Source: Bacteroides sp. M10 (GTDB lineage Bacteria > Bacteroidota > Bacteroidia > Bacteroidales > Bacteroidaceae). Taken from it: a DNA stretch of 64,000 bases. The position numbers were made by a program, and so were the translations under genes. Shown here piece after piece: positions 26,312 through 35,674 of this stretch (positions are counted from its first letter, which is position 1; each line of letters begins with the position of its first letter). The DNA is taken from positions 5,600,501 to 5,664,500 of the forward strand of contig NZ_CP060488.1 in the NCBI RefSeq assembly GCF_014334015.1. The letters run 5' to 3'. Below the pieces are notes generated by a model. That model saw only the letters and a program-made list of their open reading frames with translations. It ran no database searches and was not told the DNA's origin.

Positions 26312-27991
26312 ATGAAATACTCAATAATAACATCCCCCCTCATTCCCATTGTCATAACTATACCTCTCATTTATCAGTTAAACCTTGTCACACTGTTTAT
26401 CGCAGGTGGAATTTCAATTTATTGGATTCTGTCTTTCATCATTATACAAAAAGAAAAGAATTTCTTAAGAGAAGGGATTCGACATTTTATAGACTCTTTC
26501 GGGAATATCCGCACTCCAATCACATTGATTCATACCCCTCTGAAAACAGCATACAATGATCATTGTCCCAAAAGCGCCAAAAGGGAATTGTTACTGGCGA
26601 TCCGAAATATAGATTGTCTCAACGAACATTTAACCGGCCTAATGAACTTGAAACAGTTATTCGTTCATTCCGGAAATGTGGACATCGCAGAATATGAATT
26701 GGGAAAGTTTATCAGGAACAAAGTCGATTCTTTAAGAGAACATGCCACCAACAATCAGATCAAACTGGAAGTAAAAGCTGAATTCGGGTATGCCAGTGTC
26801 TGGTTCGACCAAAGCAAGGTATCTCCAATTGTTGACAAATTCGTAAGAAACGCCATAGACCATGCCGGACAAAAGCAAACAATTATTCTGATTATTTCTA
26901 TCAACCCCCAAAACTGGCAAATTAAAATAAACGGTTTCAAAAGCAGGAAGTGTTACAAATGCAAAAAACGTCAGCTACTCAAACGAGGAGAAGAACTTGA
27001 ATATAGTTTTGCTAAAAGTATATTTTATAAGAAACTGTTAAGACTGTGTAAAGGCAAAATTATCATCAATCATTCCCAACATAGTATTCTATTAAGATTT
27101 CCTTTGAAATATGCACACAAAAGTATGTCAGAATATACTCCCATACAGTTCTCAATCAGTCAGGAAGAAAAAAAGATCGATTCTCTGTTTTGTAAAGAGA
27201 ATCATAAAAGAGGGTCAGCCAAACCTACCGTACTCCTTGCCGACAGCAATTCAGACTTCAGATCTTATCTGGAAACACGCTTATCAGAACACTTTACTGT
27301 AAAAAGCTTCAGCAACGGCCCGGAAGCCCTGATATACATCAGAGAAGAATACCCGGACATCGTGATTTGTGACATGATGCTGCATGGAATGTATGGAAAT
27401 GAACTTTCTTCAAGACTTAAAACATCCGGAGAAACCTCCATCATACCTATTATTCTTTACGGCTCATATCTGGATGGAAAACATCGGAACACAAGAGAGG
27501 CCTCTTTAGCCGATGTCTTTTTACACACCCCTTTTCATGTAGAAGATTTAAAAATAGAAATGAACGTTCTAATCAAAAACAGTCGTTTCCTTAGAAAATC
27601 ATTCCTACAAAAAATATTCGGGGAACAATTCTTAAAAGTAAAAGAGAACGAAGTTCTGAATGAAAATAATTATGCATTCATCAATCGTGTGAAGGACTAT
27701 ATTCTAAAAAATATAGATCAGGAAAACTTGACTATTGATGAAGTCGCATCCGAGTTATATATGAGTAGAACTACCTTCTTCAATAAATGGAAATCACTGA
27801 CAGGAGAAGCTCCTAAATATTTTATATACCGGATTCGCATGGAAAAAGCCCGTGAATTGCTAGAAAGCGGGAAATATTCTGTAAATGTGATTCCGGAAAT
27901 GATAGGATTGAAGAATCTAAAAAACTTCCGTCAAAAATACAAAGAGTATTTTGGAATAACGCCAAGTGAATCCATTACGAAAAAACAATAA
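26312..27991 (+). CDS. Degenerate hybrid two-component-like regulator (pseudokinase-receiver-AraC)
   Basis: 559 residues from ATG 26312; a GTG eight codons upstream is open. Two TM segments lie at about 3-25 and 26-45, with almost no periplasmic part. A HisKA-like helix follows, where the hybrid-system motif AHEIRTPL reads FGNIRTPI: the phospho-acceptor His is Gly64. The ATPase domain keeps an N box (FVRNAIDHAG) but has no DTG or GTGLG glycine boxes; a CYKCKKRQ stretch stands there instead. The receiver keeps Asp354 (VICDMMLHGMYG) but its conserved Lys is Thr406 (FLHTPF). The C-terminal ~105 residues are an intact AraC HTH (ENLTIDEVASELYMSRTTFFNKW). The beta-propeller sensor of true HTCS proteins is missing. 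It probably controls genes without phosphorelay. Confidence 0.88.
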   Translation: MKYSIITSPLIPIVITIPLIYQLNLVTLFIAGGISIYWILSFIIIQKEKNFLREGIRHFIDSFGNIRTPITLIHTPLKTAYNDHCPKSAKRELLLAIRNIDCLNEHLTGLMNLKQLFVHSGNVDIAEYELGKFIRNKVDSLREHATNNQIKLEVKAEFGYASVWFDQSKVSPIVDKFVRNAIDHAGQKQTIILIISINPQNWQIKINGFKSRKCYKCKKRQLLKRGEELEYSFAKSIFYKKLLRLCKGKIIINHSQHSILLRFPLKYAHKSMSEYTPIQFSISQEEKKIDSLFCKENHKRGSAKPTVLLADSNSDFRSYLETRLSEHFTVKSFSNGPEALIYIREEYPDIVICDMMLHGMYGNELSSRLKTSGETSIIPIILYGSYLDGKHRNTREASLADVFLHTPFHVEDLKIEMNVLIKNSRFLRKSFLQKIFGEQFLKVKENEVLNENNYAFINRVKDYILKNIDQENLTIDEVASELYMSRTTFFNKWKSLTGEAPKYFIYRIRMEKARELLESGKYSVNVIPEMIGLKNLKNFRQKYKEYFGITPSESITKKQ

Positions 27992-28036
27992 TATGCCAAG
28001 TCTGTTATCTGCTGAAGGTGTGTCATAATGAATAAT

Positions 28037-28143
28037 AAAACGCAGATTAACGCAAATTATCGCAGAAATAATTTTATAAGTCGTTGATTAATATATCAAT
28101 ATAATTGAAATAATCTGCGATAATTTGCGTTAATCTGCGTTTT
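28037..28143. repeat. 30-bp perfect inverted repeat
   Basis: Arms 28037-28066 and 28114-28143 are exact reverse complements; each holds tandem variants of CGCAGATTAACGCAAATTAT (short direct repeat ACGCA). The 47-nt A/T-rich loop holds a further TTGAT...ATCAA palindrome. Looks like a small dispersed palindromic element; it lies between the regulator and a lipoprotein gene and may also end the regulator transcript. Confidence 0.75.
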
Positions 28144-28272
28144 GACTCTCAACAGCGTTCGTACAAAAAATGTTCTATTTTTATTTCTTTATGCAGTATT
28201 TCACAAATACCGGCATTTACTCTATGTACGTACACCTTAATTTTGAAAATTAATAATCTAATTTAAAACAGT

Positions 28273-28932
28273 ATGAAAATTATAACTGAAATAAAAAAAG
28301 CTTGTTGTTTTAATCGTTTTGCTTTCCTAGTAATGTCATTAGGCCTGATAGCCACTTTTACAGCATGTAGTAGTGATGACGATTCTGATATTCCCGTATA
28401 TTCACTTAAAGATGTGGAAGGTAATTATTCCGGTAATATGCTAACAGAAACTGCTCCATCCGTCAATCCACAAAACTATTCCTCCAAAGAAGAACAGCCG
28501 CAAGGAGCCACAGTTACCGCTGAAGTTAAGGACAATCAGATTATGATAAAAAAACTTCCGGTTGACGATCTGATCAAAAGTATCGTCGGTGATGAAATAG
28601 GTGAAGTTATCATTGAGACTTTAGGCGATATCGATTACAACATTCCTTATACCGCTGCCTTTAATGATGATAGCAAAGGCTCCATTCTACTTCAACTAAA
28701 ACCTGAACCTTTGGAAATAAAATACACGATCCCTACCCAAGTACAAACAGAGGGAGAGGAAGCTCCTCAAATTACTGTAAAAGTAACCATAGAAGCGGAA
28801 GAAAAGGGTCAATATACATATAATGATAAAAAACTCTCCTTTGTAATCAAAGCCACCCAAGTGGAAGTAGAAGGAGAGCCGTTTGAAAACTTCTCGGCTA
28901 CCACATTCAGTTTCGACATGGTCAAAAAGTAA
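28273..28932 (+). CDS. Putative surface-exposed lipoprotein (DUF4840-like)
   Basis: 219 residues. Type II signal peptide with lipobox TFTAC (Cys ~33) followed by SSDDDSD, an acidic stretch matching the Bacteroidetes lipoprotein surface-export signal. The rest is beta-rich, with DVEGNYSGNM after the signal and ITVKVTIEAEEKGQYTYN later, resembling single-domain DUF4840-type lipoproteins; the family call is tentative. Function unknown. Own unit with a terminator after it. Confidence 0.8.
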   Translation: MKIITEIKKACCFNRFAFLVMSLGLIATFTACSSDDDSDIPVYSLKDVEGNYSGNMLTETAPSVNPQNYSSKEEQPQGATVTAEVKDNQIMIKKLPVDDLIKSIVGDEIGEVIIETLGDIDYNIPYTAAFNDDSKGSILLQLKPEPLEIKYTIPTQVQTEGEEAPQITVKVTIEAEEKGQYTYNDKKLSFVIKATQVEVEGEPFENFSATTFSFDMVKK

Positions 28933-28981
28933 CTGATCGGATAAACTTTCCCACGTATTTTTATTAGGATGGGAATTGCTC

Positions 28982-29022
28982 AAAAAGAGTATGCCTGCAC
29001 ATAGCGCGCATACTCTTTTTTT
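28982..29022 (+). terminator. Terminator of the lipoprotein gene
   Basis: AAAAAGAGTATGC (28982-28994) pairs with GCATACTCTTTTT (29008-29020), ending in a T-run; loop of 13 nt. Confidence 0.8.
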
Positions 29023-29023
29023 A

Positions 29024-29031
29024 TACCTTTG
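29024..29031 (+). promoter_or_regulatory. -7 box of the alkD-like gene
   Basis: TACCTTTG, 16 nt before ATG 29048 and just after the upstream terminator; it makes longer upstream starts unlikely. No good -33 box. Confidence 0.5.
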
Positions 29032-29047
29032 CGAAATAACCAACGAC

Positions 29048-29746
29048 ATGAAAATGACTACAACTGAAAACATCCGGAAAGAATTACAAGCATCAGTAGA
29101 TTCTAAATATCAGGAATTTCATTCTTCCCTCCTCCCGGGAGCAAACAATATTCTCGGCGTACGCATCCCCCAACTGCGGACAATGGCCAAAGAAATTATT
29201 AAGAAAGAAGACTGGCATACATTTGTCGAATCAACTGATACGATTTATTATGAAGAAACAATGCTTCAGGGAATGATTATCGGACTGGCAAAAATGGAAC
29301 TTGAAGAACAAATGAAATACGTAACGATGTTCGTTCCTCGCATAGATAATTGGGCTGTATGTGACATATTCTGCAGTGAACTGAAAACTGCCGTGAAAAG
29401 AGGAAAAGAAAACGTATGGCAATTTATCCAACCCTATCTGAAATCCTCTAAAGAATTTGAAATACGTTTCGGAATTGTGATGCTTTTCCATTATGTAGAT
29501 GACGCGCATATTGATTCGTTACTGAAATATGCCGACTCATTCAATCACAACGCCTATTATGCACGCATGGCTATGGCATGGATGATATCATTGTGTTTTA
29601 TCAAATTTCCCCAAAAGACAATGGAGTATCTGAAACATAGCACACTGGATAACTGGACTTACAACAAGGCACTGCAAAAAACAATCGAGTCATTCCGGGT
29701 AGATAAGGACACCAAGGACATTCTCCGAGAAATGAAAAGACGATAA
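29048..29746 (+). CDS. AlkD-like DNA alkylation repair protein
   Basis: 232 residues, all alpha-helical HEAT repeats as in PF08713. Landmarks: LGVRIPQLRTMAKEI, YYEETMLQGMIIGLAK, FVPRIDNWAVCDIFCSELK (the DNW-x-x-C/D motif with the catalytic-region Asp and Trp) and YARMAMAWMISLCFIKFP. AlkD enzymes excise cationic alkylated bases without base flipping; some family members lack glycosylase activity. Start at 29048 is set by the promoter; ATG 29054 is also possible. Confidence 0.88.
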   Translation: MKMTTTENIRKELQASVDSKYQEFHSSLLPGANNILGVRIPQLRTMAKEIIKKEDWHTFVESTDTIYYEETMLQGMIIGLAKMELEEQMKYVTMFVPRIDNWAVCDIFCSELKTAVKRGKENVWQFIQPYLKSSKEFEIRFGIVMLFHYVDDAHIDSLLKYADSFNHNAYYARMAMAWMISLCFIKFPQKTMEYLKHSTLDNWTYNKALQKTIESFRVDKDTKDILREMKRR

Positions 29747-29751
29747 ATACC

Positions 29752-29795
29752 AAGCACGGCGAAATCCTGCTATCAGCATTCTGTTCACCGTGCTT
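29752..29795. terminator. Stem-loop between convergent alkD-like and potD genes
   Basis: AAGCACGG (29752-29759) pairs with CCGTGCTT (29788-29795), with an inner GAA/TTC. Lies between convergent genes; may stop both. Confidence 0.5.
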
Positions 29796-29866
29796 CTTAT
29801 TTCTTACCGTAGATACCGCTTTTATTTTCCACCTAATTTATTTTTTGTTTGCAATCCGGAGAAACA

Positions 29867-31198
29867 CTAATTCCTCCTGACCTTTTTCCTTCTACTTCTA
29901 CGTCTTTGTTGTTTCTGACGGTTATAACGCTGCCACTTCTTATAAATCATCCAACCACTCATCAATGCAACAACGACGAAAATAAGAATAGTGATACCCA
30001 CTCCCAAATTATCTCCTTTAATACGCGACCAAATATCAAGAACTTCTTTTGTCTTATCGCCAAAATCACGAATCATGGCACATCGTTCCACCACTTTACG
30101 ATCCGGATATTGTATTTTATCAATCTGTACGCTGTCTGCGCCCGGTCCAAAAAAGTAACTTAAATCGGAATAATAATGAAGAGTAGTGTCTATTTTCTCT
30201 TCTAGTATTTCGGGAGTGGCTATAGAACTTACATATCCGCAGAAATCCATATTACGCAAGGCAATATCCGGACGGCACATAAAGTTAATAAAATAACTAG
30301 CCGCTTCCGGATTTCTGGCATATTTCGGGATCACCCAACCGTCATACCAGATATTACTTCCTTCTTCGGGAACTTCATAATCCAAATCCACTCCTACCGC
30401 ATTGGCCTCTTCAATCGCCCAGATTGCATCACCGCTCCAAGTCATATTCAGCCAAGCTTTATTTTTCGTCATCATTTCCTTGCCAAAGTCCGCTTCCCAG
30501 CCAGCAATGTTCGGTTTCAAGGCTTTTAAGTATTTTTCAGCCAACTCCATCGCACGTGGAGAATAGTCGTTCATCAACTCTTCCACTGTTACCGTTCCCT
30601 CCTTCAGTTCCTTTGCATGCGCATAGATCACGGCTGTTCCATAAGCATCACGATAACTATCCTTCATCAGGATCTTTCCGGCATACTTTTTATTCCAAAG
30701 GCAATCCCAGGACAGAGCTACCGAATCGGGCACATAAGCCCGGTTATACAGAATACCTGCCGTCCCCCACATATAACATACAGCATAGCGACTGGCTTTT
30801 TCACCTGGCTGACTCAATTTATTAATCTGCTTACGAATAAATGGAGCCACATTATTCATGTAATTGGGAGAATGTGCGAAATTCGTGTCGATAGGTAGCA
30901 ACAAATGCTTCTTCAGCATACGCTCGATGATGTATTCCGAAGGACAAACAACATCAAAATCTTCATGCCCCTTTTCAATCTTCGTCAACATGATTTCGTT
31001 GATATCGAATGTCTGGTAAACGATACGGATGTTTTCACCGGTCTGTTCTTTATAATATGCCTGGAAATCCTCAAGTACACCTTCACCGATGTAATCCGCC
31101 CAGTTGTAGATTTTAAGAACCCGCTCACGAGGTTCACCGGAATTATAACACCCGGTCAAAGCCAATAAGAGCAGGATAGCAGGAATTATTCTTTTCAT
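29867..31198 (-). CDS. potD: Spermidine/putrescine-binding lipoprotein with a C-terminal TM anchor
   Basis: 443 residues from ATG 31198. Type II signal peptide with lipobox ALTGC; then the PotD/PotF solute-binding fold (LKIYNWADYIGEGVLEDF, DVVCPSEYIIERM, WDCLWNKKYAGKILMKD, MTWSGDAIWA as landmarks). Typical PotD is about 350 residues. Here a further ~75 end in a hydrophobic helix (VGITILIFVVVALMSGWMIY) and a basic tail RRRSRRKKVRRN, so the protein seems held in the inner membrane at both ends. Last gene of potABCD; 32 bp after potC. Confidence 0.93.
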   Translation of the reverse strand: MKRIIPAILLLLALTGCYNSGEPRERVLKIYNWADYIGEGVLEDFQAYYKEQTGENIRIVYQTFDINEIMLTKIEKGHEDFDVVCPSEYIIERMLKKHLLLPIDTNFAHSPNYMNNVAPFIRKQINKLSQPGEKASRYAVCYMWGTAGILYNRAYVPDSVALSWDCLWNKKYAGKILMKDSYRDAYGTAVIYAHAKELKEGTVTVEELMNDYSPRAMELAEKYLKALKPNIAGWEADFGKEMMTKNKAWLNMTWSGDAIWAIEEANAVGVDLDYEVPEEGSNIWYDGWVIPKYARNPEAASYFINFMCRPDIALRNMDFCGYVSSIATPEILEEKIDTTLHYYSDLSYFFGPGADSVQIDKIQYPDRKVVERCAMIRDFGDKTKEVLDIWSRIKGDNLGVGITILIFVVVALMSGWMIYKKWQRYNRQKQQRRRSRRKKVRRN

Positions 31199-31230
31199 AT
31201 TATTTACGTAGTAGCACATTTGATAGTCTA

Positions 31231-32025
31231 TTAATCTTTTTTCTTCGTTTTTCCTGCCCGGTAATTGATTACAACCAATAACGCCAGTACCACGACAAAA
31301 ATGATAGCCGAAAGCGGACGAAGTTCCGGGGTCAAACCTCCCTTGCGGGCATCGGCGTAAATATAGGTAGAAAGCGTTTCCAAACCTTGGTTACCGATAG
31401 TGAATACAGTAACGGCAAAATCATCAATGGAGAGTGTCAGTGCAAGCATAAAGCCGCTAATCATTCCCGGACGAATCTCCGGAATAATGACTTTCCATAA
31501 AGCCTGCATAGGAGTAGCTCCCAGGTCGAGGGCAGCTTCATAAATATTCGGATTCATCTGCTTCAAACGGGGCAATACACTCAAAACAACGTACGGGGTA
31601 CAAAAAGTAATATGAGCAAGCACTACGGTTGTGTAGCCTTGTGTGATCCCCAGAGATACAAACAAAAGAAACAAGGATATACCGGTGATAATATCGCCGT
31701 TCAGAATAGGAATACTGTTCACAAATCCGATCGCTTTGCGTGAACGGGCTTTCAGATTGAATATACCGATAGCAGCGATGCTTCCTAATAACGTAGATGC
31801 CGTTGCAGCGAGTAGAGCGATAGTGATCGTATTAATCAATGCATTCATCAAAGAATGATGAGCGCCGGTAGTGAATAACGAAGAATAAAGTTTGGTAGAA
31901 AATCCCGTCCAGTTACCCAACACTTTCGCCTCTGTAAATGAGTAGATCACAATAATCACGATCGGAGAATAAAGCAAGAGCAGCAATATCCACAAATAAG
32001 TCTGTGCAAATATCTTCTTTACCAT
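31231..32025 (-). CDS. potC: Spermidine/putrescine ABC transporter permease
   Basis: 264 residues, six TM helices. The EAA loop reads EAALDLGATPMQALWKVIIPEIRPG (about residues 161-185), which docks onto PotA. Start LYSPIVIIVIYSFTEAKVLGNW is typical of PotC/PotI. Overlaps potB by 7 bp. Confidence 0.95.
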   Translation of the reverse strand: MVKKIFAQTYLWILLLLLYSPIVIIVIYSFTEAKVLGNWTGFSTKLYSSLFTTGAHHSLMNALINTITIALLAATASTLLGSIAAIGIFNLKARSRKAIGFVNSIPILNGDIITGISLFLLFVSLGITQGYTTVVLAHITFCTPYVVLSVLPRLKQMNPNIYEAALDLGATPMQALWKVIIPEIRPGMISGFMLALTLSIDDFAVTVFTIGNQGLETLSTYIYADARKGGLTPELRPLSAIIFVVVLALLVVINYRAGKTKKKD

Positions 32026-32819
32026 AGCCCGCCTCCTTCATTTGAGTTTTCCTTATCATCGGTGCTGAACAGGGAAGTAGCAGCTATCAATAGCAACATG
32101 ATGAGCGAAAGTGCCGCTCCATAGTTCCACATACTGTTATTGATATTTTCCTGAATCGTCGTACCAAAGAGTTTGATGTTATTCATCGTCAGCAACTCGG
32201 CAATGGCAAATGTCGATATAGTCGGCATGAACACCATCATGATACCACTCATCACCCCCGGCATGGAAAGCGGAAGGACTGCTTTCAGAAAGACTTGCAC
32301 AGGATTGGCTCCCAAGTCTTGCGCCGCCTCGATATAGCTATGATCCATCTTCTGCAAAGTGTTGTAGATAGGATAAATCATGAAAGGGATAAAGTTGTAT
32401 ACCATACCGAATATCAACGCTCCCTCGCCCAACGGCACACTGAAAAAGTCGAATAAGGCAACAGTGGCAAGGGTACGCACCAGAATATTTACCCACATCG
32501 GCAAAATAAACAGTACGACCATCGTCTTGGAACGGTTCAGCTTGCTGTTACTCAATATCCAGGCAGCAGGATAACCCAGTAAAATACAAACAAGGGTGGT
32601 AATAATGGCAATACCAATCGAATAGACAAAGGTATTGATTGCTTCGGGATGTTCGAAGAACTTCTGAAAATTGGCGAGTGTCAAATGACCGCTATCATCG
32701 GTAAAGGCATATACGACAATTAAGAACAACGGTATAATCACAAAGATCGCCGAAAAAATAATGTAAGGGAGAGTCCAACTCTTACGTGATGACAAAAAGA
32801 CTATAAACCTCTTATTCAC
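32019..32819 (-). CDS. potB: Spermidine/putrescine ABC transporter permease
   Basis: 266 residues, six TM helices with EAA loop EAAQDLGANPVQVFLKAVLPLSMPG (about 163-187). First permease after potA (11 bp gap). Together with PotC it forms the membrane channel. Confidence 0.95.
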   Translation of the reverse strand: MNKRFIVFLSSRKSWTLPYIIFSAIFVIIPLFLIVVYAFTDDSGHLTLANFQKFFEHPEAINTFVYSIGIAIITTLVCILLGYPAAWILSNSKLNRSKTMVVLFILPMWVNILVRTLATVALFDFFSVPLGEGALIFGMVYNFIPFMIYPIYNTLQKMDHSYIEAAQDLGANPVQVFLKAVLPLSMPGVMSGIMMVFMPTISTFAIAELLTMNNIKLFGTTIQENINNSMWNYGAALSLIMLLLIAATSLFSTDDKENSNEGGGLW

Positions 32820-32830
32820 TTCCTTTCCTG

Positions 32831-34222
32831 TTAATCGGTTATTTTAACTATACGAATAGCATCTGGAGGGATGGTAATACCTACACGGTCACCATCGTCC
32901 CATACATCGTTCGTATCTACAAATACATTCTCGTCCCAATCTGACAATACAGTCAGATGATAATGGTCACCCTTGTAAAGGATGAATTTCACCTCACCCG
33001 TCAGCGTTCCGTCTTCTTCATTATCCTGAAGAATTACTTTATCAAAGTCTACTTCCACTTTGACATTCGTATCGAAAGCGATTCCTTCCACCGGAACACA
33101 TTCAAAGTTACAGCCCAAGAATTCCACATGAGTAGCATCCAGCAATTTTCCTTCGAATGTATTGCAAACACGCTCTTTCTTCATGATATGAATATCGAAA
33201 GGTTTCACCAACAGACCAACTTCAGCCCCTACTTCAAAATGATGGTAATCCTGCACCAAGAATTCATATCCGCCGCACAACACCGTCATTTCATAATGCA
33301 CTCCTTTAAAAATAGAAGTCTCCACCACTCCTACCAACTGTGCCATTTCCGAAACGGGGAAAATATAAAGATCCTCCGGACGAATGACTACGTCCACCGG
33401 AACATTCTCGCCAAATCCTTCATCCACACATTCAAACTCCGTACCGCAAAAACGTACGAGTTTATCATGAATCATGGTACCGTTGAGGATATTGCTTTCT
33501 CCGATAAAGTCCGCAACAAAAGCATTGATAGGTTCATTATAAATATCAATCGGCGTACCGATCTGCTGAATCTTTCCTTCACTCATCACGACAATCGTGT
33601 CACTTAACGTAAGTGCCTCCTCCTGATCGTGAGTGACGTACACAAACGTGATTCCCAAAGATTTATGCATTTCTTTGAGCTCCATTTGCATATCCTTACG
33701 CATTTTCAGATCGAGCGCTGCCAGCGGTTCATCCAACAACAACACTTCCGGCTCATTCACGATGGCGCGGGCAATAGCTACACGTTGTTGCTGACCACCG
33801 GAAAGAGAATCCACATCGCGGTATTCATAATCCGTCATGCCTACCATTTTCAAAGCAGCTTTCACCTTCTTCTCAATGGTCTGTTTCGGTGTTTTTTTCA
33901 GTTTCAGGCCGAAAGCGATGTTATCATACACATTCAAGTGCGGGAACAAGGCATATTTCTGGAATACCGTATTCACCGGACGCTTATGGGGAGGAGTTTG
34001 TGTTATTTCCATCCCCGAAATTCGGATTTCGCCTTCCGAAGCTGTCTGAAAACCAGCAATGAGACGCAACAACGTGGTTTTACCGCAACCGGAAGGACCA
34101 AGAATAGTCACAAACTCGCCCTTTTTCACGTTCAGAGTCACATCATCCAATGCTGTTTTATCGCCAAAGTACTTCGATACATGGCTCACCTCAATGATGG
34201 ATTTATCTTCTTGCATATTCAT
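32831..34222 (-). CDS. potA: Spermidine/putrescine ABC transporter ATPase with doubled C-terminal domain
   Basis: 463 residues from ATG 34222 (predicted transcript starts near 34232; ATG 34216 also possible). Walker [15 protein letters not shown], signature [15 protein letters not shown], Walker [14 protein letters not shown]-loop [11 protein letters not shown]. PotA proteins are normally about 370 residues. The C-terminal ~215 residues hold two similar TOBE-like units: the first with [12 protein letters not shown] and [11 protein letters not shown], the second with [12 protein letters not shown] and [11 protein letters not shown]. Drives polyamine import by ATP hydrolysis in the cytoplasm. 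Confidence 0.95.
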   Translation of the reverse strand: MNMQEDKSIIEVSHVSKYFGDKTALDDVTLNVKKGEFVTILGPSGCGKTTLLRLIAGFQTASEGEIRISGMEITQTPPHKRPVNTVFQKYALFPHLNVYDNIAFGLKLKKTPKQTIEKKVKAALKMVGMTDYEYRDVDSLSGGQQQRVAIARAIVNEPEVLLLDEPLAALDLKMRKDMQMELKEMHKSLGITFVYVTHDQEEALTLSDTIVVMSEGKIQQIGTPIDIYNEPINAFVADFIGESNILNGTMIHDKLVRFCGTEFECVDEGFGENVPVDVVIRPEDLYIFPVSEMAQLVGVVETSIFKGVHYEMTVLCGGYEFLVQDYHHFEVGAEVGLLVKPFDIHIMKKERVCNTFEGKLLDATHVEFLGCNFECVPVEGIAFDTNVKVEVDFDKVILQDNEEDGTLTGEVKFILYKGDHYHLTVLSDWDENVFVDTNDVWDDGDRVGITIPPDAIRIVKITD

Positions 34223-34238
34223 ACTAAAGTTTGGGCTG

Positions 34239-34246
34239 CAAAGGTA
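34239..34246 (-). promoter_or_regulatory. -7 box of the potABCD operon
   Basis: TACCTTTG on the minus strand 17 nt before ATG 34222. It excludes the longer open start at 34249. -33 box not evident. Confidence 0.6.
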
Positions 34247-34320
34247 CACATTTCTGCGGTTTCCACCTACGTGTTAATCTAATATAACAGTGTTTTTCGA
34301 TGCCCGACAGAAAAAAAATC

Positions 34321-34328
34321 TATCTTTG
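34321..34328 (+). promoter_or_regulatory. -7 box of the TlpA-like gene
   Basis: TATCTTTG 33 nt before ATG 34361. Confidence 0.6.
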
Positions 34329-34360
34329 CATAAATATTTATTCACCAATTTTACAAAAGC

Positions 34361-35464
34361 ATGAAAAAGTTTACTTATTTAGTTATTGCAACGGCAGCGT
34401 TAAGCATGGTAGCTTGTACTGGCGGAAACAAAGCCGGATACACTATTACAGGTACAGTAGAAGGTGCAAGCGATGGTGACACCGTTTATCTTCAGGAAGC
34501 CAATGGTAGAAATCTGACCAAACTAGATACAGCCGTTATCACCAAAGGTACTTTTACCTTTGAAGGCACACAAGATTCTGTGGTTAGCCGTTATGTCACT
34601 TGTGAAGTGAACGGAGAACCGTTGATGATCGACTTCTTCCTGGAAAACGGAAAAATCAACGTTGCCCTGACCAAGAATAATGACGCTGTTACCGGTACTC
34701 CCAACAACGATGCATACCAGGAAATCAGAGCTCAAATCAATGACATCAGCAAAAAAATGAATGCCATTTATGAGGCAATGGGCGACACATCTTTAAGTGA
34801 TGAGCAGAAAGAGGCCAAACAAAAAGAAGGTGCTCAGCTGGAAGAACAATATGACAAAGCAATTAAAGAAGGCGTACAGAAGAATATCACCAACCCGGTT
34901 GGAGTATTCTTGTTTAAACAAACTTTCTACAATAACTCTACGGACGAAAACGAAGCTTTGTTGCAACAAATTCCTGCAAATTTCCAGAATGACGAAACAA
35001 TCGTAAGAATCAAAGAGATGACTGACAAGCAGAAAAAGACTGCTGTAGGCACTCAATTTGTTGATTTCGAAATGCAGACTCCGGAAGGAAAGACAGTGAA
35101 GTTGTCTGATTATGTGGGTAAGGGAAAAGTGGTATTGGTTGACTTCTGGGCTAGCTGGTGCGGTCCTTGCCGTCGTGAAATGCCGAACCTGGTAGAAACA
35201 TACGCTAAGTACAAAGGCAAAAACTTCGAAATCGTAGGTGTATCTCTCGATCAGGATGGTGCTGCATGGAAAGAAGCAATTAAGAAGCTAGACATGACTT
35301 GGCCGCAAATGTCCGACCTAAAATTCTGGCAAAGTGAAGGTGCACAGCTTTATGCTGTAAACAGCATTCCTCACACTGTATTGATCGACGGTAGCGGTAA
35401 GATTATTGCTCGCGGTCTGCACGGAGAAGAGCTTCAAGCTAAAATAGCAGAAGCTGTAAAATAA
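34361..35464 (+). CDS. TlpA-like thioredoxin-fold lipoprotein with N-terminal DUF4369
   Basis: 367 residues. Lipobox SMVAC (Cys ~20). Residues ~25-130 are a DUF4369-type beta domain (GYTITGTVEGASDGDTVYLQ). A helical linker follows. The C-terminal ~140 residues are a TlpA/ResA thioredoxin fold with active site WASWCGPCRREMPNL and the cis-Pro in NSIPHTVLID. Acts outside the cytoplasm in disulfide reduction, perhaps for cytochrome maturation or oxidative repair. The family has many paralogues in Bacteroides. Monocistronic, divergent from potA. Confidence 0.94.
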   Translation: MKKFTYLVIATAALSMVACTGGNKAGYTITGTVEGASDGDTVYLQEANGRNLTKLDTAVITKGTFTFEGTQDSVVSRYVTCEVNGEPLMIDFFLENGKINVALTKNNDAVTGTPNNDAYQEIRAQINDISKKMNAIYEAMGDTSLSDEQKEAKQKEGAQLEEQYDKAIKEGVQKNITNPVGVFLFKQTFYNNSTDENEALLQQIPANFQNDETIVRIKEMTDKQKKTAVGTQFVDFEMQTPEGKTVKLSDYVGKGKVVLVDFWASWCGPCRREMPNLVETYAKYKGKNFEIVGVSLDQDGAAWKEAIKKLDMTWPQMSDLKFWQSEGAQLYAVNSIPHTVLIDGSGKIIARGLHGEELQAKIAEAVK

Positions 35465-35511
35465 CAAATCCAAAGAAAGGCTTTTCCAAAGGCCTTGAAA
35501 TTTATACAAGG

Positions 35512-35543
35512 CTGTCTCAAATATAAAATGAGACAGTCTTTTT
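35512..35543 (+). terminator. Terminator of the TlpA-like gene
   Basis: CTGTCTCA and TGAGACAG around a 9-nt loop, followed by TCTTTTTT. Confidence 0.8.
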
Positions 35544-35580
35544 TATTTGCAAGACTTTACGACCCACTCTCCAAACAGAT

Positions 35581-35624
35581 AAAAAATTCAGCCCCTGTCA
35601 TTCTCAAAGAATACAGGGGCTGAA
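35581..35624 (-). terminator. Terminator of the glycogen operon
   Basis: On the minus strand a perfect 12-bp stem (TTCAGCCCCTGT and complement, 35587-35624) is followed by T6. Confidence 0.85.
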
Positions 35625-35674
35625 TGTATGTATGAAAGTGAGGGAGATATACTCCCCTACTTTTACTTAAGCAA

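Noticed and set aside
28037..28143. CRISPR array
   Set aside because: Only two arms in inverted, not direct, orientation with one spacer; no cas genes anywhere in the window. The tandem CACT repeats at 54592 were rejected for the same reason (period 22, no spacers).
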